A DNA stretch of 64,000 nt from Calothrix sp. NIES-4101 (GTDB taxonomy: Bacteria > Cyanobacteriota > Cyanobacteriia > Cyanobacteriales > Nostocaceae): NCBI GenBank assembly GCA_004296455.1, contig AP018280.1:5878794-5942793 (forward strand). The letters are read 5' to 3'. This document shows, piece by piece, positions 16,783-26,673 of this stretch. The translations under genes and the position numbers were made by a program. A model generated the notes under the pieces. The model worked only from the letters and a program-made list of their open reading frames with translations, searched no databases and was not told the DNA's origin. The stretch's first letter is position 1; each line of letters begins with the position of its first letter.

Positions 16783-18102
16783 ATGAAAAGAACCTTTGTC
16801 CTCGATACCAATGTTTTGCTGCATGACCCCTCTGCAATTTTACGGTTCAAGGACAATGACGTAGTCTTACCAATTACTGTAATAGAAGAATTAGACCGCT
16901 TCAAAAAACAACCGGAAATGACCGGAAGAAATGCCCGCCAAGTCTCGCGCACGTTAGATTTATTACGTAAACAAGGGCACTTAATCGAAGGTGTATCACT
17001 AAATAATGGCGGTATGCTTAAAGTCGCATTATGCAGTCGTAAAACCTTACATTCTTTACCTGTTGAACTTGAACATGGGAATGGTGATAATGCGATTTTG
17101 GCGGTTGCCTTGGAAATGAAACAAGTTTGTCAATGTCACGTAGTTTTAGTTAGCAAAGATACGAATTTACGCATCAAAGCTGATGCAGTTGGACTGGAAG
17201 CCGAAGATTACGAAACAGATAAGATTGATATCGATGAACTTTATACAGGTATCAAAGAAATAATTGTTTCTGGTGACGAAATCCAGCAATTATCTAAAGA
17301 TGGTGTTTTACTACTAAATGGTGAATTCTTCCCCAACGAAGGGATTAACCTTGTTGATGAATTAAATAATTACCATACAGCATTAGGAGTAGTAAATTAC
17401 GGGAGAATTGTACCTCTAGAAAATATCCCTACCACTGGTGTTTCCCGGATTCAACCTCGCAATCTCGAACAAAAATTTGCCCTAAGTTTATTATTAAATG
17501 ACTCAATATCCCTAGTGACTCTGGTTGGGAAAGCTGGAACTGGAAAAACTTTATTAGCGATCGCCGCAGGATTACAAAAAGTTGCTGATGAACGAATTTA
17601 CACTCGGCTATTAATATCTCGTCCTGTAATTCCCATGGGAAAAGATATTGGTTTTTTACCAGGAGATATTAAAGAAAAACTAACTCCTTGGATGCAGCCA
17701 TTATATGACAATTTCGACTTGCTTTTTGGTACACAAGATGTATCTGGAAAACCAGCACATTGGCGCAGGGGACATGAAGAACTAATCGAACGAGGTATGT
17801 TACAAATCGAACCTTTAACATATATTCGTGGTCGCACAATTCCCAAGCAATTTTTAATTGTAGATGAAGCTCAAAACTTAACACCACATGAAGTCAAAAC
17901 AATTTTGACGAGAGCCGGAGAAGGTACAAAGGTAGTATTGACTGGCGACCCCGATCAAATCGATAATCCTTATGTTGATGCTGCCAGTAACGGCTTAACA
18001 TATGTAGTTGAACAATTTAAAAACGAATCCTTAGCCGCCCATATTACCCTAAGTAAAGGTGAGCGATCGCATTTAGCTGAACGGGCTGCAATGTTACTTT
18101 AA
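16783..18102 (+). CDS. PIN-domain/PhoH-like ATPase fusion protein
   Basis: 439 residues from ATG 16783 (a TTG at 16771 is in frame). N-terminal PIN RNase domain: FVLDTNVLLHDPSAI with the first acidic residue, VIEELDRFK, and GNGDNAILAVA and VSKDTNLRIKAD as later acidic sites. C-terminal PhoH ATPase: LVGKAGTGKTLLAIAAGLQ (Walker A, about residue 248), FLIVDEAQNL (Walker B), VVLTGDPDQID. This domain order is the YlaK/PhoH2-like RNase/helicase architecture, thought to act on RNA. Monocistronic, with 265 bp upstream. Confidence 0.88.
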   Translation: MKRTFVLDTNVLLHDPSAILRFKDNDVVLPITVIEELDRFKKQPEMTGRNARQVSRTLDLLRKQGHLIEGVSLNNGGMLKVALCSRKTLHSLPVELEHGNGDNAILAVALEMKQVCQCHVVLVSKDTNLRIKADAVGLEAEDYETDKIDIDELYTGIKEIIVSGDEIQQLSKDGVLLLNGEFFPNEGINLVDELNNYHTALGVVNYGRIVPLENIPTTGVSRIQPRNLEQKFALSLLLNDSISLVTLVGKAGTGKTLLAIAAGLQKVADERIYTRLLISRPVIPMGKDIGFLPGDIKEKLTPWMQPLYDNFDLLFGTQDVSGKPAHWRRGHEELIERGMLQIEPLTYIRGRTIPKQFLIVDEAQNLTPHEVKTILTRAGEGTKVVLTGDPDQIDNPYVDAASNGLTYVVEQFKNESLAAHITLSKGERSHLAERAAMLL

Positions 18103-18145
18103 TTTACTTTAAATTTATCACTAATCCATAACTCCAATACCTAAA

Positions 18146-18496
18146 ATGTCTCTCGAAGTTTACGGAATTCCCAACTGTGGAACCTGCAAAAAAGCTTTGC
18201 AATGGTTGCAAACAAACAATATTCAACATGTATTTATCAATACTAAAGAAAAGCCACCATCGCTAGAAATGATTCAAAATTGGGTAACAACATTAGGTTC
18301 CCAACCCATGCGAAACACCTCTGGGCAATCTTATCGATCATTAGGTGAAGAAAAAAAAGCATGGAATGATCAACAGTGGGTAGAAGCATTTGCGAAAGAT
18401 GCAATGTTGCTGAAACGTCCGTTGTTCGTCAAAAATGGAACCGCAGTAATGGTTGGGTTTAAAGAGGGAGATATCCAGACTAAACTAGAAATTTAA
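18146..18496 (+). CDS. ArsC/Spx-family thioredoxin-fold protein
   Basis: 116 residues. IPNCGTCKKALQWL near residue 10 gives a CxxC active site, followed by NTKEKPP and, near the end, LLKRPLFVKNGTAVMVGF, the conserved Arg-Pro segment of the arsenate-reductase/Spx/YffB family. It could be an arsenate reductase-like or redox-sensing protein; the single CxxC fits the Spx/MgsR-type branch. It begins 43 bp after the PhoH gene and may be cotranscribed. Confidence 0.8.
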   Translation: MSLEVYGIPNCGTCKKALQWLQTNNIQHVFINTKEKPPSLEMIQNWVTTLGSQPMRNTSGQSYRSLGEEKKAWNDQQWVEAFAKDAMLLKRPLFVKNGTAVMVGFKEGDIQTKLEI

Positions 18497-18602
18497 ATTT
18501 CAGTAAGTTGGCGTAATTTTAAATATTCAGTATTGAAGATACATTTATACTATAGTGAGGATGTGACACAATCAGAAAAGTGTTTAACTTCATCCAGGCT
18601 CG

Positions 18603-19013
18603 ATGTCTTCAAGTAATCAATCGTTCGATTCTACACTCCAACGCTTGCGGGAAGTAAGGCGTTTACTGCTACGACTCCATAAAGCGTTGCTTGACTCCGA
18701 AAAAATAGTATACGAACAGGTATACGGACAAATCAAATCTAACGGTGAGTTTTTAAATCTAGTCATTGGACATGAATGGTTCAACTGGCTACATCAAATT
18801 TCACAGCTAATTGTTCGTATTGATGAAGTATTATTTGCCAAAAAACCTGTAGCGGTGGAACAACCCAATCAACTGTTAGAACAAACCAAAAACCTACTCC
18901 AACCCGACAATGAAGGTACAACCTTAGGACAGCGTTACTTTCACGCTATCCAACGCGATCCAGAAATTGCCTTAATGCATGTTGAATTGTCGGAAATGTT
19001 AGCAAAAGCTTAG
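18603..19013 (+). CDS. Conserved hypothetical protein, 136 aa, all-helical
   Basis: A soluble protein with long predicted helices (LQRLREVRRLLLRLHKALLDSEKIVYEQVYG), HEWFNWLHQISQLIVRIDE in the middle, and LGQRYFHAIQRDPEIALMHVELSEML at the end. I know no function. Its position between the ArsC-like gene and sbcD gives no clear hint. ATG start at 18603. Confidence 0.65.
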   Translation: MSSSNQSFDSTLQRLREVRRLLLRLHKALLDSEKIVYEQVYGQIKSNGEFLNLVIGHEWFNWLHQISQLIVRIDEVLFAKKPVAVEQPNQLLEQTKNLLQPDNEGTTLGQRYFHAIQRDPEIALMHVELSEMLAKA

Positions 19014-19019
19014 GGGAAG

Positions 19020-19067
19020 GGGAAAGAGAGTAAGTATGTAACCAATACAAATCTCGGTCTCTTTCCC
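19020..19067 (+). terminator. Hairpin after the 136-aa gene
   Basis: GGGAAAGAGA (19020-19029) pairs with TCTCTTTCCC (19058-19067), followed by TAATTTTC. A 10-bp perfect stem with a long loop, right after the stop codon; the T-run is weak. Confidence 0.45.
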
Positions 19068-19314
19068 TAATTTTCGTATGATTAAAATATTCATCTTTAC
19101 TATTTACAAACTATTTAAAACCTATTTAAAACCGATAAAATTATTACTATTATCTATGATATTTACCGGAAAATTAGGAATAACATCTTGGAACTTCCAA
19201 GGAAGATGAGAATATTAAACAAGCAAAATTCATTGACTATGCGATCGCTCGGCATTTTTGAATTCATCCCAGTTAAATACCAGAAATACTATTTACTCAA
19301 CACTCCGACACATT

Positions 19315-20631
19315 ATGATTAAAATCCTCCATCTCTCCGATATCCATATGGGCAGTGGGTTCACCCACGGACGCATCAACCCGGAAACAGGATTAAATAC
19401 CCGTTTAGAAGATTTTGTCAGCACCCTATCACGATGTATTGATCGCGCGATCGCAGAACCTGTAGACTTAGTTATATTTGGTGGTGACGCTTTTCCCGAT
19501 GCTACCCCTCCGCCATACGTTCAAGAAGCATTTGCATCCCAATTTCGCCGTCTTGTTGATGCTGATATCCCGACGGTTTTATTAGTGGGAAATCACGATC
19601 AACATTCACAAGGACAAGGTGGGGCAAGTCTCTGTATTTACCGCACTCTCGGAGTGCCCGGTTTTATCGTTGGTGATAGTTTGACTACGCACTTCATCCA
19701 AACTCGTAATGGGGCTGTCCAAATAGTGACACTGCCCTGGTTGACACGTTCGACACTAATGACGCGACAGGATACTGAGGGAATGTCCATGTCAGAAGTG
19801 AATCAATTGTTGACCGACAAATTACGTGTGGTAATCGAAGGGGAAGTTCGCCGTCTTAACCCTGATATACCCACTATATTATTAGCTCACCTGATGGCGG
19901 ATAATGCCACTCTTGGTGCTGAAAGATACTTAGCTGTGGGCAAAGGTTTTACGCTACCACTTTCTTTACTAACCCGTGATTGTTTTGATTATGTGGCTTT
20001 AGGGCATGTCCATAAACATCAAAACCTCAACAAACAAAATAATCCACCTGTGATTTATCCTGGTAGCATTGAACGGGTTGATTTTAGTGAGGAAAAGGAA
20101 GATAAAGGTTATGTAATGGTAGAGTTGGAAAGGGGTCATGTCGATTGGGAATTTTGCCCACTACCAGTAAGAACTTTTCGCACAATTGAACTGGATGTTT
20201 CTAAAGCCGAAGACCCACAAGCAGCAATTCTTAAAGCTATTTCCAAACATAACATTGAAGATGCAGTAATTCGTTTAATCTACAAGTTGCGTTCCGAACA
20301 GTTAGATTTAATTGAAAGTGCGATCTTGCACCAAGCATTAAGTACAGCACATACCTACACTATTCATCCCGAATTAATTAGCCAGCTAGCACGTCCTCGC
20401 GTTCCCGAACTGAGTGCAAGCAGCAGTATTGATCCCATGGAAGCATTGAAAACTTATTTAAATAATCGTCAAGATTTGCAAGAAATATCTGCAAAAATGC
20501 TAGAAGCGGCACATAACTTACTGTCGGTAGATGCAGAAAATTGGCTAGAAGTTACAGAAAGCGATAATTCTCCTCAAGTATCGAATTCTTCGCCAGCTAT
20601 TGCGATCGATACACAATTAAAATTACTTTAA
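19315..20631 (+). CDS. SbcD/Mre11-type DNA repair exonuclease subunit
   Basis: 438 residues from ATG 19315; the in-frame start at 19258 would add a tail of no known kind before the first beta strand. Metallophosphatase motifs in order: ILHLSDIHMG, IFGGDAFPD, LVGNHDQHS, ILLAHLMAD and VALGHVHKH, the dimetal site of SbcD/Mre11. The C-terminal half has a capping domain. It should work with an SbcC/Rad50 ATPase in processing DNA ends and hairpins; no sbcC is next to it here. A standalone metallophosphoesterase is the alternative. Confidence 0.85.
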   Translation: MIKILHLSDIHMGSGFTHGRINPETGLNTRLEDFVSTLSRCIDRAIAEPVDLVIFGGDAFPDATPPPYVQEAFASQFRRLVDADIPTVLLVGNHDQHSQGQGGASLCIYRTLGVPGFIVGDSLTTHFIQTRNGAVQIVTLPWLTRSTLMTRQDTEGMSMSEVNQLLTDKLRVVIEGEVRRLNPDIPTILLAHLMADNATLGAERYLAVGKGFTLPLSLLTRDCFDYVALGHVHKHQNLNKQNNPPVIYPGSIERVDFSEEKEDKGYVMVELERGHVDWEFCPLPVRTFRTIELDVSKAEDPQAAILKAISKHNIEDAVIRLIYKLRSEQLDLIESAILHQALSTAHTYTIHPELISQLARPRVPELSASSSIDPMEALKTYLNNRQDLQEISAKMLEAAHNLLSVDAENWLEVTESDNSPQVSNSSPAIAIDTQLKLL

Positions 20632-20759
20632 TAGAAACTGTTTGAAAACGTATCATTAATTGGCTGGAGATTTGAGAAAATTGCAATATTCATCTAGTTA
20701 GTAGATTAATTAACTAACTGCTATCAAGATGATACTAATTGTTATCAGGTGGGCTTTTT

Positions 20760-22595
20760 ATGTCCCTCTATTCTCAAATCAAAGAATTTTTGCTTGGTAA
20801 AACTTTACCGACAAGTGCTCACTCGGAGGAAAGATTAAGTAATGCAGCTGCACTTGCTGTGTTATCTTCTGATGCTCTTTCCTCAGTCGCATATGCAACG
20901 GAAGAGATTTTGTTAGTTTTAGTGGCTGCGGGAAGTAGTGCTTTGAGTATATCATTGCCGATCGCAGTGGCAATTATGTTACTGTTGGGTATTGTGGTAC
21001 TGTCCTACAGGCAAACCATTCGGGCTTATCCGAAGGGCGGTGGCTCCTATATTGTCGCGAGGGAGAACCTGGGTTTATATCCGGGACTAATAGCGGGTGC
21101 ATCGCTGATGATTGACTATATTTTAACTGTAACTGTGAGTATTTCTGCGGGTACAGCTGCACTGACATCAGCATTTCCCACACTCCGCCCTGTTACAGTT
21201 AGCTTGTGTTTAATATTCATCTTTTTGCTAACTTTGGCAAACCTGCGAGGAGTTAAGGAATCGGGCAGAATATTTATGATTCCTACCTATGCATTCATTG
21301 TCTGTATTTTTGTTTTGATTTTACTGGGATTATACAAACAAGCTACCGGGCAAGTTGTCACCCAATACCCCGATATTCCCGTCACGGAATCACTGAGTCT
21401 TTTCTTTATTTTGCGGGCTTTTTCGGCTGGATGTACGGCACTAACTGGAGTTGAAGCCATATCTGATGGTGTTTTGGCGTTTAAAGAACCGGAGTGGAAA
21501 AATGCCCGATTAACCCTATTCTATATGGGTACTGTTCTGGGATTAATGTTTATTGGTATTACCTTTTTAGCGAATATTTATCATGTTATTCCTCAACATG
21601 GGGAAACGATAGTCTCACTATTAGGTAGGGAAATAGTTGGTACAGGAGCATTTTATTATTTCATTCAGATAGTAACACTGTTGATACTGCTGTTAGCTGC
21701 GAATACGAGCTTTGCAGATTTTCCCCGACTTTGCTATTTTTTGGCACGGGATGGTTTTTTACCACGACAGTTGACACTATTAGGGGAAAGGCTTGTTTAC
21801 TCCAATGGGGTAATTTTGTTAAGTGTCTGTGCTGGAATTTTGGTAGTAATTTTTAGAGGCGATGTTAATGCTGTTATTCCTTTGTATGCGGTAGGTGTTT
21901 TTACTTCGTTTACCCTCTCACAAGCAGGGATGGTGCGCCATTGGTTTGAGGGGCAAGAGTCGGGATGGCGTGCGAGTGCTTTAATGAATGCTTTAGGCGC
22001 ACTGGCAACCCTAGTTGTATTGGGAGTAATTATATCGACGAAGTTTAAACTTGGTGCTTGGATGGTGGTTGTTTGCATACCTATTTTGGTAAGTCTATTT
22101 ATGGCAATTCGCCGTCATTATCAATATGTGGCGGAACGTCTGAGTACGCAAGGATTAGCGCCTCGTAGTTATATTCCCAGAACGAAAGCTGAGTTTGTCA
22201 CCCATCCAGCTATTGTTGTTGTTGGACAACTGAATCGAGGAACTGTGGAAGCTTTGGATTATGCACGTACTATTGCTGATGAAATAGTTGCTGTTCATGT
22301 TGATGTTGGTTCCACAGATAAGGAAAAGTTGCAAAAACAATGGAGTGAATTAGAATCTGATATTCCGTTGGAGATTATTGATTCACCTTATCGGGTTTTA
22401 ATTGAGCCAATTTTAGATTTTGTCAGCGAATTTGAAGCTCGATATCCTGGCGTTTTTACCACTGTCATCATTCCTGCATTTGTGACGAGCAAATGGTGGG
22501 AAAGCATTCTGCACAACCAAACAACTTTATTTTTGAAAACTGCTCTACGAGCTAAAAAAAGTCGAGTTGTCACAACTGTTAGATATTTTCTTTAG
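20760..22595 (+). CDS. KimA-like high-affinity potassium transporter (APC/KUP superfamily)
   Basis: 611 residues from ATG 20760 (an in-frame TTG at 20739 is less likely). It resembles B. subtilis KimA (YdaO) along its whole length: LGKTLPTS...RLSNAAALAVLSSDALSSVAYATEEIL at the start, YRQTIRAYPKGGGSYIVA(R)ENLG, LIAGASLMIDYILTVTVSISAG, FSAGCTALTGVEAISDG, and a cytosolic C-terminal domain of about 150 residues. About 12 membrane helices. KimA is a K+/H+ symporter; the B. subtilis protein and its mRNA are controlled by c-di-AMP. No ydaO-type riboswitch is visible in the 128 bp before this gene. An amino-acid permease role is the alternative. Confidence 0.82.
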   Translation: MSLYSQIKEFLLGKTLPTSAHSEERLSNAAALAVLSSDALSSVAYATEEILLVLVAAGSSALSISLPIAVAIMLLLGIVVLSYRQTIRAYPKGGGSYIVARENLGLYPGLIAGASLMIDYILTVTVSISAGTAALTSAFPTLRPVTVSLCLIFIFLLTLANLRGVKESGRIFMIPTYAFIVCIFVLILLGLYKQATGQVVTQYPDIPVTESLSLFFILRAFSAGCTALTGVEAISDGVLAFKEPEWKNARLTLFYMGTVLGLMFIGITFLANIYHVIPQHGETIVSLLGREIVGTGAFYYFIQIVTLLILLLAANTSFADFPRLCYFLARDGFLPRQLTLLGERLVYSNGVILLSVCAGILVVIFRGDVNAVIPLYAVGVFTSFTLSQAGMVRHWFEGQESGWRASALMNALGALATLVVLGVIISTKFKLGAWMVVVCIPILVSLFMAIRRHYQYVAERLSTQGLAPRSYIPRTKAEFVTHPAIVVVGQLNRGTVEALDYARTIADEIVAVHVDVGSTDKEKLQKQWSELESDIPLEIIDSPYRVLIEPILDFVSEFEARYPGVFTTVIIPAFVTSKWWESILHNQTTLFLKTALRAKKSRVVTTVRYFL

Positions 22596-22604
22596 GGATG
22601 GATA

Positions 22605-22720
22605 TTTAGTTTCGCCTCAATCAATACAATCAAACTGAGATGGGGGAGATGGGGAGACACAAAGATTTATGTGTTGCCAGATTTTAGAGAAACGGTATTA
22701 GCCAAATTTTCAGGTGATTT
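22605..22720 (+). repeat. Dispersed repeat, copy B
   Basis: CGCCTCAATCAATAC..., GGGGGAGATGGGGAGACAC, GATTTATGTGTTGCCAGATT, TTAGAGAAACGG. Same blocks in the same order as copy A (minus strand, 11752-11870) and partly in copy C (44085-44145). It lies directly after the KimA-like gene. Confidence 0.6.
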
Positions 22721-22833
22721 CTTTCCCCATATCCCTTTTCCAGTTCCCAAATCATAAATTTGAATGTTAGTCTAAAGTATTAAATCTCACATGTGTTTGA
22801 GAGACTTTTGACAAACTTTATTTTTCTAATTCT

Positions 22834-23265
22834 ATGTTTATGTTGAAGTTAGTATCTGCCACTTTAATCGCCACAACCCTTATTTTAGGCACTTTTAGCA
22901 ACCAAAACGTAGTTGTCGCTAAAACCTGTGCATCGAAGTGTGGGAAACGCCCAATTCAGTATGTACCCGGTCAATTAGTTAGACTAGAGGTTATAAATAA
23001 AACTCCAAGAGCGTTGAAATTACAGAAGACAGAATCATCGGGATTTATCCAAATTCAACCAGGACAAACCTTGAGATTTCAGCAAACACAGGTAACAGAA
23101 CCAAACATGTCTTTGCTGTTTTGGGATGACACAGGACGAGCCTTAACAGCAAATGTCTCAAAGCCGAATTTCGCGACATTGCGGGTTGAACTGCGTCCTA
23201 ATTGGTATCAACCAGGCGATCGCTCGATTTATTTGCGCGATGATGGAATGGTTAATGTTTTATAA
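22834..23265 (+). CDS. Exported hypothetical protein, 143 aa
   Basis: A signal peptide (MLKLVSATLIATTLILGTF core, cleavage near VVAKT) precedes a mature domain of about 113 residues with two early cysteines (CASKCGK) and beta-rich text (LVRLEVINKTPRALKLQ, FIQIQPGQTLRFQQ, LRVELRPNWYQPGDRSIYLRDDG). Not recognised. Alone between the repeat copy B and recJ. Start ATG at 22834 or the ATG two codons on. Confidence 0.65.
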   Translation: MFMLKLVSATLIATTLILGTFSNQNVVVAKTCASKCGKRPIQYVPGQLVRLEVINKTPRALKLQKTESSGFIQIQPGQTLRFQQTQVTEPNMSLLFWDDTGRALTANVSKPNFATLRVELRPNWYQPGDRSIYLRDDGMVNVL

Positions 23266-23431
23266 GATATCGGCAATGTTAGGGGTTTATGGTTTGAAGT
23301 TGTGAGTTAATAGTTAAGGGTTAATTGTGAATACTTAGGGGTTATGGGCAATAGCTCATAATTCCCAATTTCTAACTCCTAACTCCTTATTTATGGCTGA
23401 TAATTTCGATTAATTCCTAATTTTATTTTTG

Positions 23432-25579
23432 ATGTTTGATAAATCAATCTCTAAATCTGTCTCGCCATTACCGATAAATAACCGACGTTTGCCGGAGCAA
23501 CGCTGGCATATATATCCGCAAAAACCAGCTTTAGCCCAAGAAATAGCAGAAAATTTCAATATATCACCGATTATCAGCCAATTATTAATCAATCGTGGTA
23601 TTGAATCGGCGGAAACTGCAAAAATATTTTTAGAACCAGAATCCTTAAATTTACCTTCTCCACTAGTTGATTTTCCCGACTTAACAGCAAGCTTAGAACT
23701 TTTAGAAACTGCGATCGCATCTCAATCCAAAATCGCCATTTGTGGTGACTATGATGCTGATGGGATGACTAGCACCGCTTTATTATTACGTAGTTTGCGG
23801 TGGTTGGGGGCACAGGTTGATTATGCGATTCCTAGTCGAATGCACGATGGTTACGGTATCAATAAACGCATCGTTGAAGAGTTTCACAAAGAAGGCGTTG
23901 AGCTAATTCTGACTGTAGATAACGGGATTTCTGCATACGAGCCTGTTGTCCGTGCCCGTGAACTTGGTATCAATGTCATTATTACAGACCACCATGACAT
24001 TCCCCAAAAATTACCCCCAGCAAATGCAATCTTAAACCCCAAACTCATCCGCGAAGATTCCCCCTATCGCGGTGTTGCGGGTGTGGGTGTTGCCTATATT
24101 TTGGCGGTTTCCCTAGCACAGCAACTCGGAAAAGCTAATTCTGGTATCCTCAAACCGATGCTAGAACTATTTACCTTAGGAACGATCGCAGATTTAGCTC
24201 CCCTCACGGGAGTTAACCGTCGTTGGGTAAAGCGGGGTTTGCAACAGTTGCCTAAATCAAAATTAGCTGGAATTCAGGCATTGATTCAAATGTCTGGTGT
24301 GGTGGGGAAGGTAGGAGGAGAGGAAATAAAACCAGGGAACACACAAAATGTTAATGCTTCCCCACCTATTACCCCATCCCAAAATCCCACTTCATTAAAA
24401 CCTGAAGATATTGGTTTCCGTCTAGGTCCCCGGATTAATGCGATCGGGCGAATTTCTGACCCGCAAATTGTTATAGAATTGTTGACGACCGATGATGTGG
24501 GAATTGCCCTCGAACGCGCGATGCAATGCGAAGGTGTCAACCGTCAGCGTCAAGAGATGTGTCAGCAAATTGAACAAGAAGCGATCGCAATTGTTGAAGC
24601 AGATTTTCTCGCCTCCCTCAAAGATGACAGGGTATTAGTAGTCGTTAACAACGGTTGGCATCATGGTGTAATTGGGATTGTTGCCTCACGTTTAGTTGAG
24701 CGTTACGGTGTGCCTGTATTCATTGGTACATATGAAGAAAATGGAGATATTCGCGGCTCTGCACGGGGAATCCCCGAATTCAATGTATTTGAAGCCTTAG
24801 AGTCTTGTCACGATTTCCTGGGTAAATACGGAGGTCACAAAGCAGCAGGAGGATTTTCTATACCTGCAAATAACTTGGAAGTAGTGCGATCGCGTTTATC
24901 AGAATTTGCGAACCAATGTCTGCAACTCCAACATCTCAAACCCCTGATTAAAATCGATGCTTTAGCAAATCTAAATCAAATCGATCGCACGCTTTACCAA
25001 CAGCTTAATACATTAGAACCCTGCGGCATCGAAAACCCAGACCCAACATTCTGGACTGCCAATGTCCGCGTCGTCGAACAAGCCACCATTGGCAAAGGTC
25101 ATATTAAAATGACGTTAGCCCAAACCATTGATAATCTCCGTTATACAATTAAAGCGATCGCCTGGCGATGGCGCGAATATTGTCCCCTCCCCCAATATAT
25201 TGATATCGCCTACAAACTTCGCGAAAATACCTTTAATGGGGAAAGCAGCATCGAGTTGGAAATCATTGGTGCAAGACAACCTAGCCAAACCCCAGCAGCA
25301 CCATTATTATTAACATCAACAGCCAATAAACGAGGTGTCACTTTCGCCCATCAAAATCGCCAATACACCTGCGGTATCTACAACAACGGTTCCACACAGG
25401 AACTGAGAATTAAAAATGCTGATGGTAAAGTTTTAGCAATACCCGCCAATGGAACTGTGGGATTACTAGGGACAAACCGCCAAAATGCAAAAGAGGTTGA
25501 TATTTCTCAACCTCCCTACGACAGTATTATTCAAACTGCATTCCAAGCTTTAAATAGTGCTGTAGATGCTGAAGGATGA
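23432..25579 (+). CDS. recJ: Single-stranded-DNA-specific 5'-3' exonuclease RecJ
   Basis: 715 residues from ATG 23432. DHH-superfamily motifs: CGDYDADGMTSTALLL (motif I/II), LTVDNGISA, ITDHHDIPQ (DHH), GVAGVGVAY, and the DHHA1 region GSARGIPEFNVFEALE...KYGGHKAAGGFSI, followed by an OB-like domain. It degrades ssDNA in recombination and mismatch repair. The C-terminus has an extra region after about residue 590 that is usual in cyanobacterial RecJ. A stretch near residues 290-320 (rich in G/N/P/T) is a low-complexity insertion between the two core domains. Confidence 0.92.
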   Translation: MFDKSISKSVSPLPINNRRLPEQRWHIYPQKPALAQEIAENFNISPIISQLLINRGIESAETAKIFLEPESLNLPSPLVDFPDLTASLELLETAIASQSKIAICGDYDADGMTSTALLLRSLRWLGAQVDYAIPSRMHDGYGINKRIVEEFHKEGVELILTVDNGISAYEPVVRARELGINVIITDHHDIPQKLPPANAILNPKLIREDSPYRGVAGVGVAYILAVSLAQQLGKANSGILKPMLELFTLGTIADLAPLTGVNRRWVKRGLQQLPKSKLAGIQALIQMSGVVGKVGGEEIKPGNTQNVNASPPITPSQNPTSLKPEDIGFRLGPRINAIGRISDPQIVIELLTTDDVGIALERAMQCEGVNRQRQEMCQQIEQEAIAIVEADFLASLKDDRVLVVVNNGWHHGVIGIVASRLVERYGVPVFIGTYEENGDIRGSARGIPEFNVFEALESCHDFLGKYGGHKAAGGFSIPANNLEVVRSRLSEFANQCLQLQHLKPLIKIDALANLNQIDRTLYQQLNTLEPCGIENPDPTFWTANVRVVEQATIGKGHIKMTLAQTIDNLRYTIKAIAWRWREYCPLPQYIDIAYKLRENTFNGESSIELEIIGARQPSQTPAAPLLLTSTANKRGVTFAHQNRQYTCGIYNNGSTQELRIKNADGKVLAIPANGTVGLLGTNRQNAKEVDISQPPYDSIIQTAFQALNSAVDAEG

Positions 25580-25737
25580 GTATAAAGCTATAGACATAAA
25601 TTAAGTTTTGTGTCTTAACTTTTAATAACTGAGGGCGCAAGCTGCAATAATGAGTTCTTACCAAAATCTCATTACTTTTGACTTAACGATGAAATATTTG
25701 TATTTACTCAGCACGCAGCACTCATCACTTTCTTCTC

Positions 25738-25860
25738 TTACAAATCGCCATTGCGGAAAGCAAGCAGGAAAATAACGATTGGACCAGCTAAGACGATGAG
25801 AGCGATCGAAGTTAGCTGAAAAATGACTTCCCAATTGATGTTTCCTAAAGCTTCAAACAT
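25738..25860 (-). CDS. psb30: Photosystem II protein Psb30 (Ycf12), 40 aa
   Basis: ATG at 25860 with a strong GGAGG RBS six bases upstream. The peptide has [16 protein letters not shown] then one membrane helix ([18 protein letters not shown]) and FRNGDL; this is the Psb30/Ycf12 pattern, including the [11 protein letters not shown] core. It is a peripheral single-helix subunit of the photosystem II core. Monocistronic, minus strand, tail to tail with recJ. Confidence 0.9.
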   Translation of the reverse strand: MFEALGNINWEVIFQLTSIALIVLAGPIVIFLLAFRNGDL

Positions 25861-26195
25861 TTATTTCCTCCGAACTTGTTTTAAAAAGTTAAATAACACA
25901 CTTACAAATCCTAGAATCTAATAATATCCGGCTACAGGCAACGGATTTTAATTTACTTAACAAAACTATAAAAAAAGACATAATTGGTGGAAATATGACG
26001 AAGAGAGACGAATACAACGACAAGAAGACATTTTAATTTTCAAACTCAAATTCTTCTCCCTTTCTACTTCTGATTTGAAAGAGTCATTACTCATTTGTTA
26101 TTCCCCGCGTCTCCGTCTCTCCGTGTCCGCCTTTCATGCTCGGCGATGATAAAAATTTCATCGCGACTGCCTTTACTCCCTCATCCCCAAAAATC
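25861..26195. other. Spacer between psb30 and the cysteine-cluster gene
   Basis: AT-rich, holds the psb30 promoter and RBS and, near 26091-26135, a bit of sequence like the dispersed repeat (CCCCGCGTCTCCGTCTCTCC). Nothing else recognised. Confidence 0.4.
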
Positions 26196-26546
26196 ATGGC
26201 TACTTGGCAATGTATAAAAAACTGCGGCGCTTGCTGCAATCTCAATCCCGAAGAACGACCAGATTTAGACTTATACCTGAATCCAGAAGAACTAGAAGAA
26301 TATCTCAGCATGGTTGGTGAAGGTGGATGGTGTATCAACTTTGACCATGAAAGCCGTGAATGCCGTATTTATGAAAAACGTCCCCGCTTTTGCCGAGTCC
26401 AAGCCGATATATTCGTGGATATGTACGATATCGAACCCGAAGAACTCAACGACTTTGCCATAGACTGCTGTCGTCAGCAAATCGAAGGGGTATATGGCGA
26501 TCGCAGTTTGGAAATGTTGCGGTTCGATCAAGCAGTGGGGATTTAA
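26196..26546 (+). CDS. YkgJ-type cysteine-cluster protein
   Basis: 116 residues from ATG 26196; the 20 residues encoded upstream are not expected. The start WQCIKNCGACCNL has the C-x3-C-x2-CC zinc/iron cluster, CRIYEKRPRFCRV supplies two more cysteines, and CCRQQIEGVYG is near the end. Proteins of this family probably bind a metal; the biochemical role is unknown. It is followed 127 bp later by the GDT1-type genes. Confidence 0.8.
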   Translation: MATWQCIKNCGACCNLNPEERPDLDLYLNPEELEEYLSMVGEGGWCINFDHESRECRIYEKRPRFCRVQADIFVDMYDIEPEELNDFAIDCCRQQIEGVYGDRSLEMLRFDQAVGI

Positions 26547-26673
26547 ATTTTACTGGATAATGGCGATCGCGATCGCCTCATTGAGCTTTGTTAAATGGGG
26601 TTGCAATTTGTAAAGAATATTGAGAAAATGAGAAGAATATGAAAAACCTCTAGATCAATAAAGAACACTACCT

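Noticed and set aside
20632-20759. c-di-AMP (ydaO) riboswitch before the KimA-like gene
   Set aside because: The space of 128 bp lacks the conserved blocks of that riboswitch.
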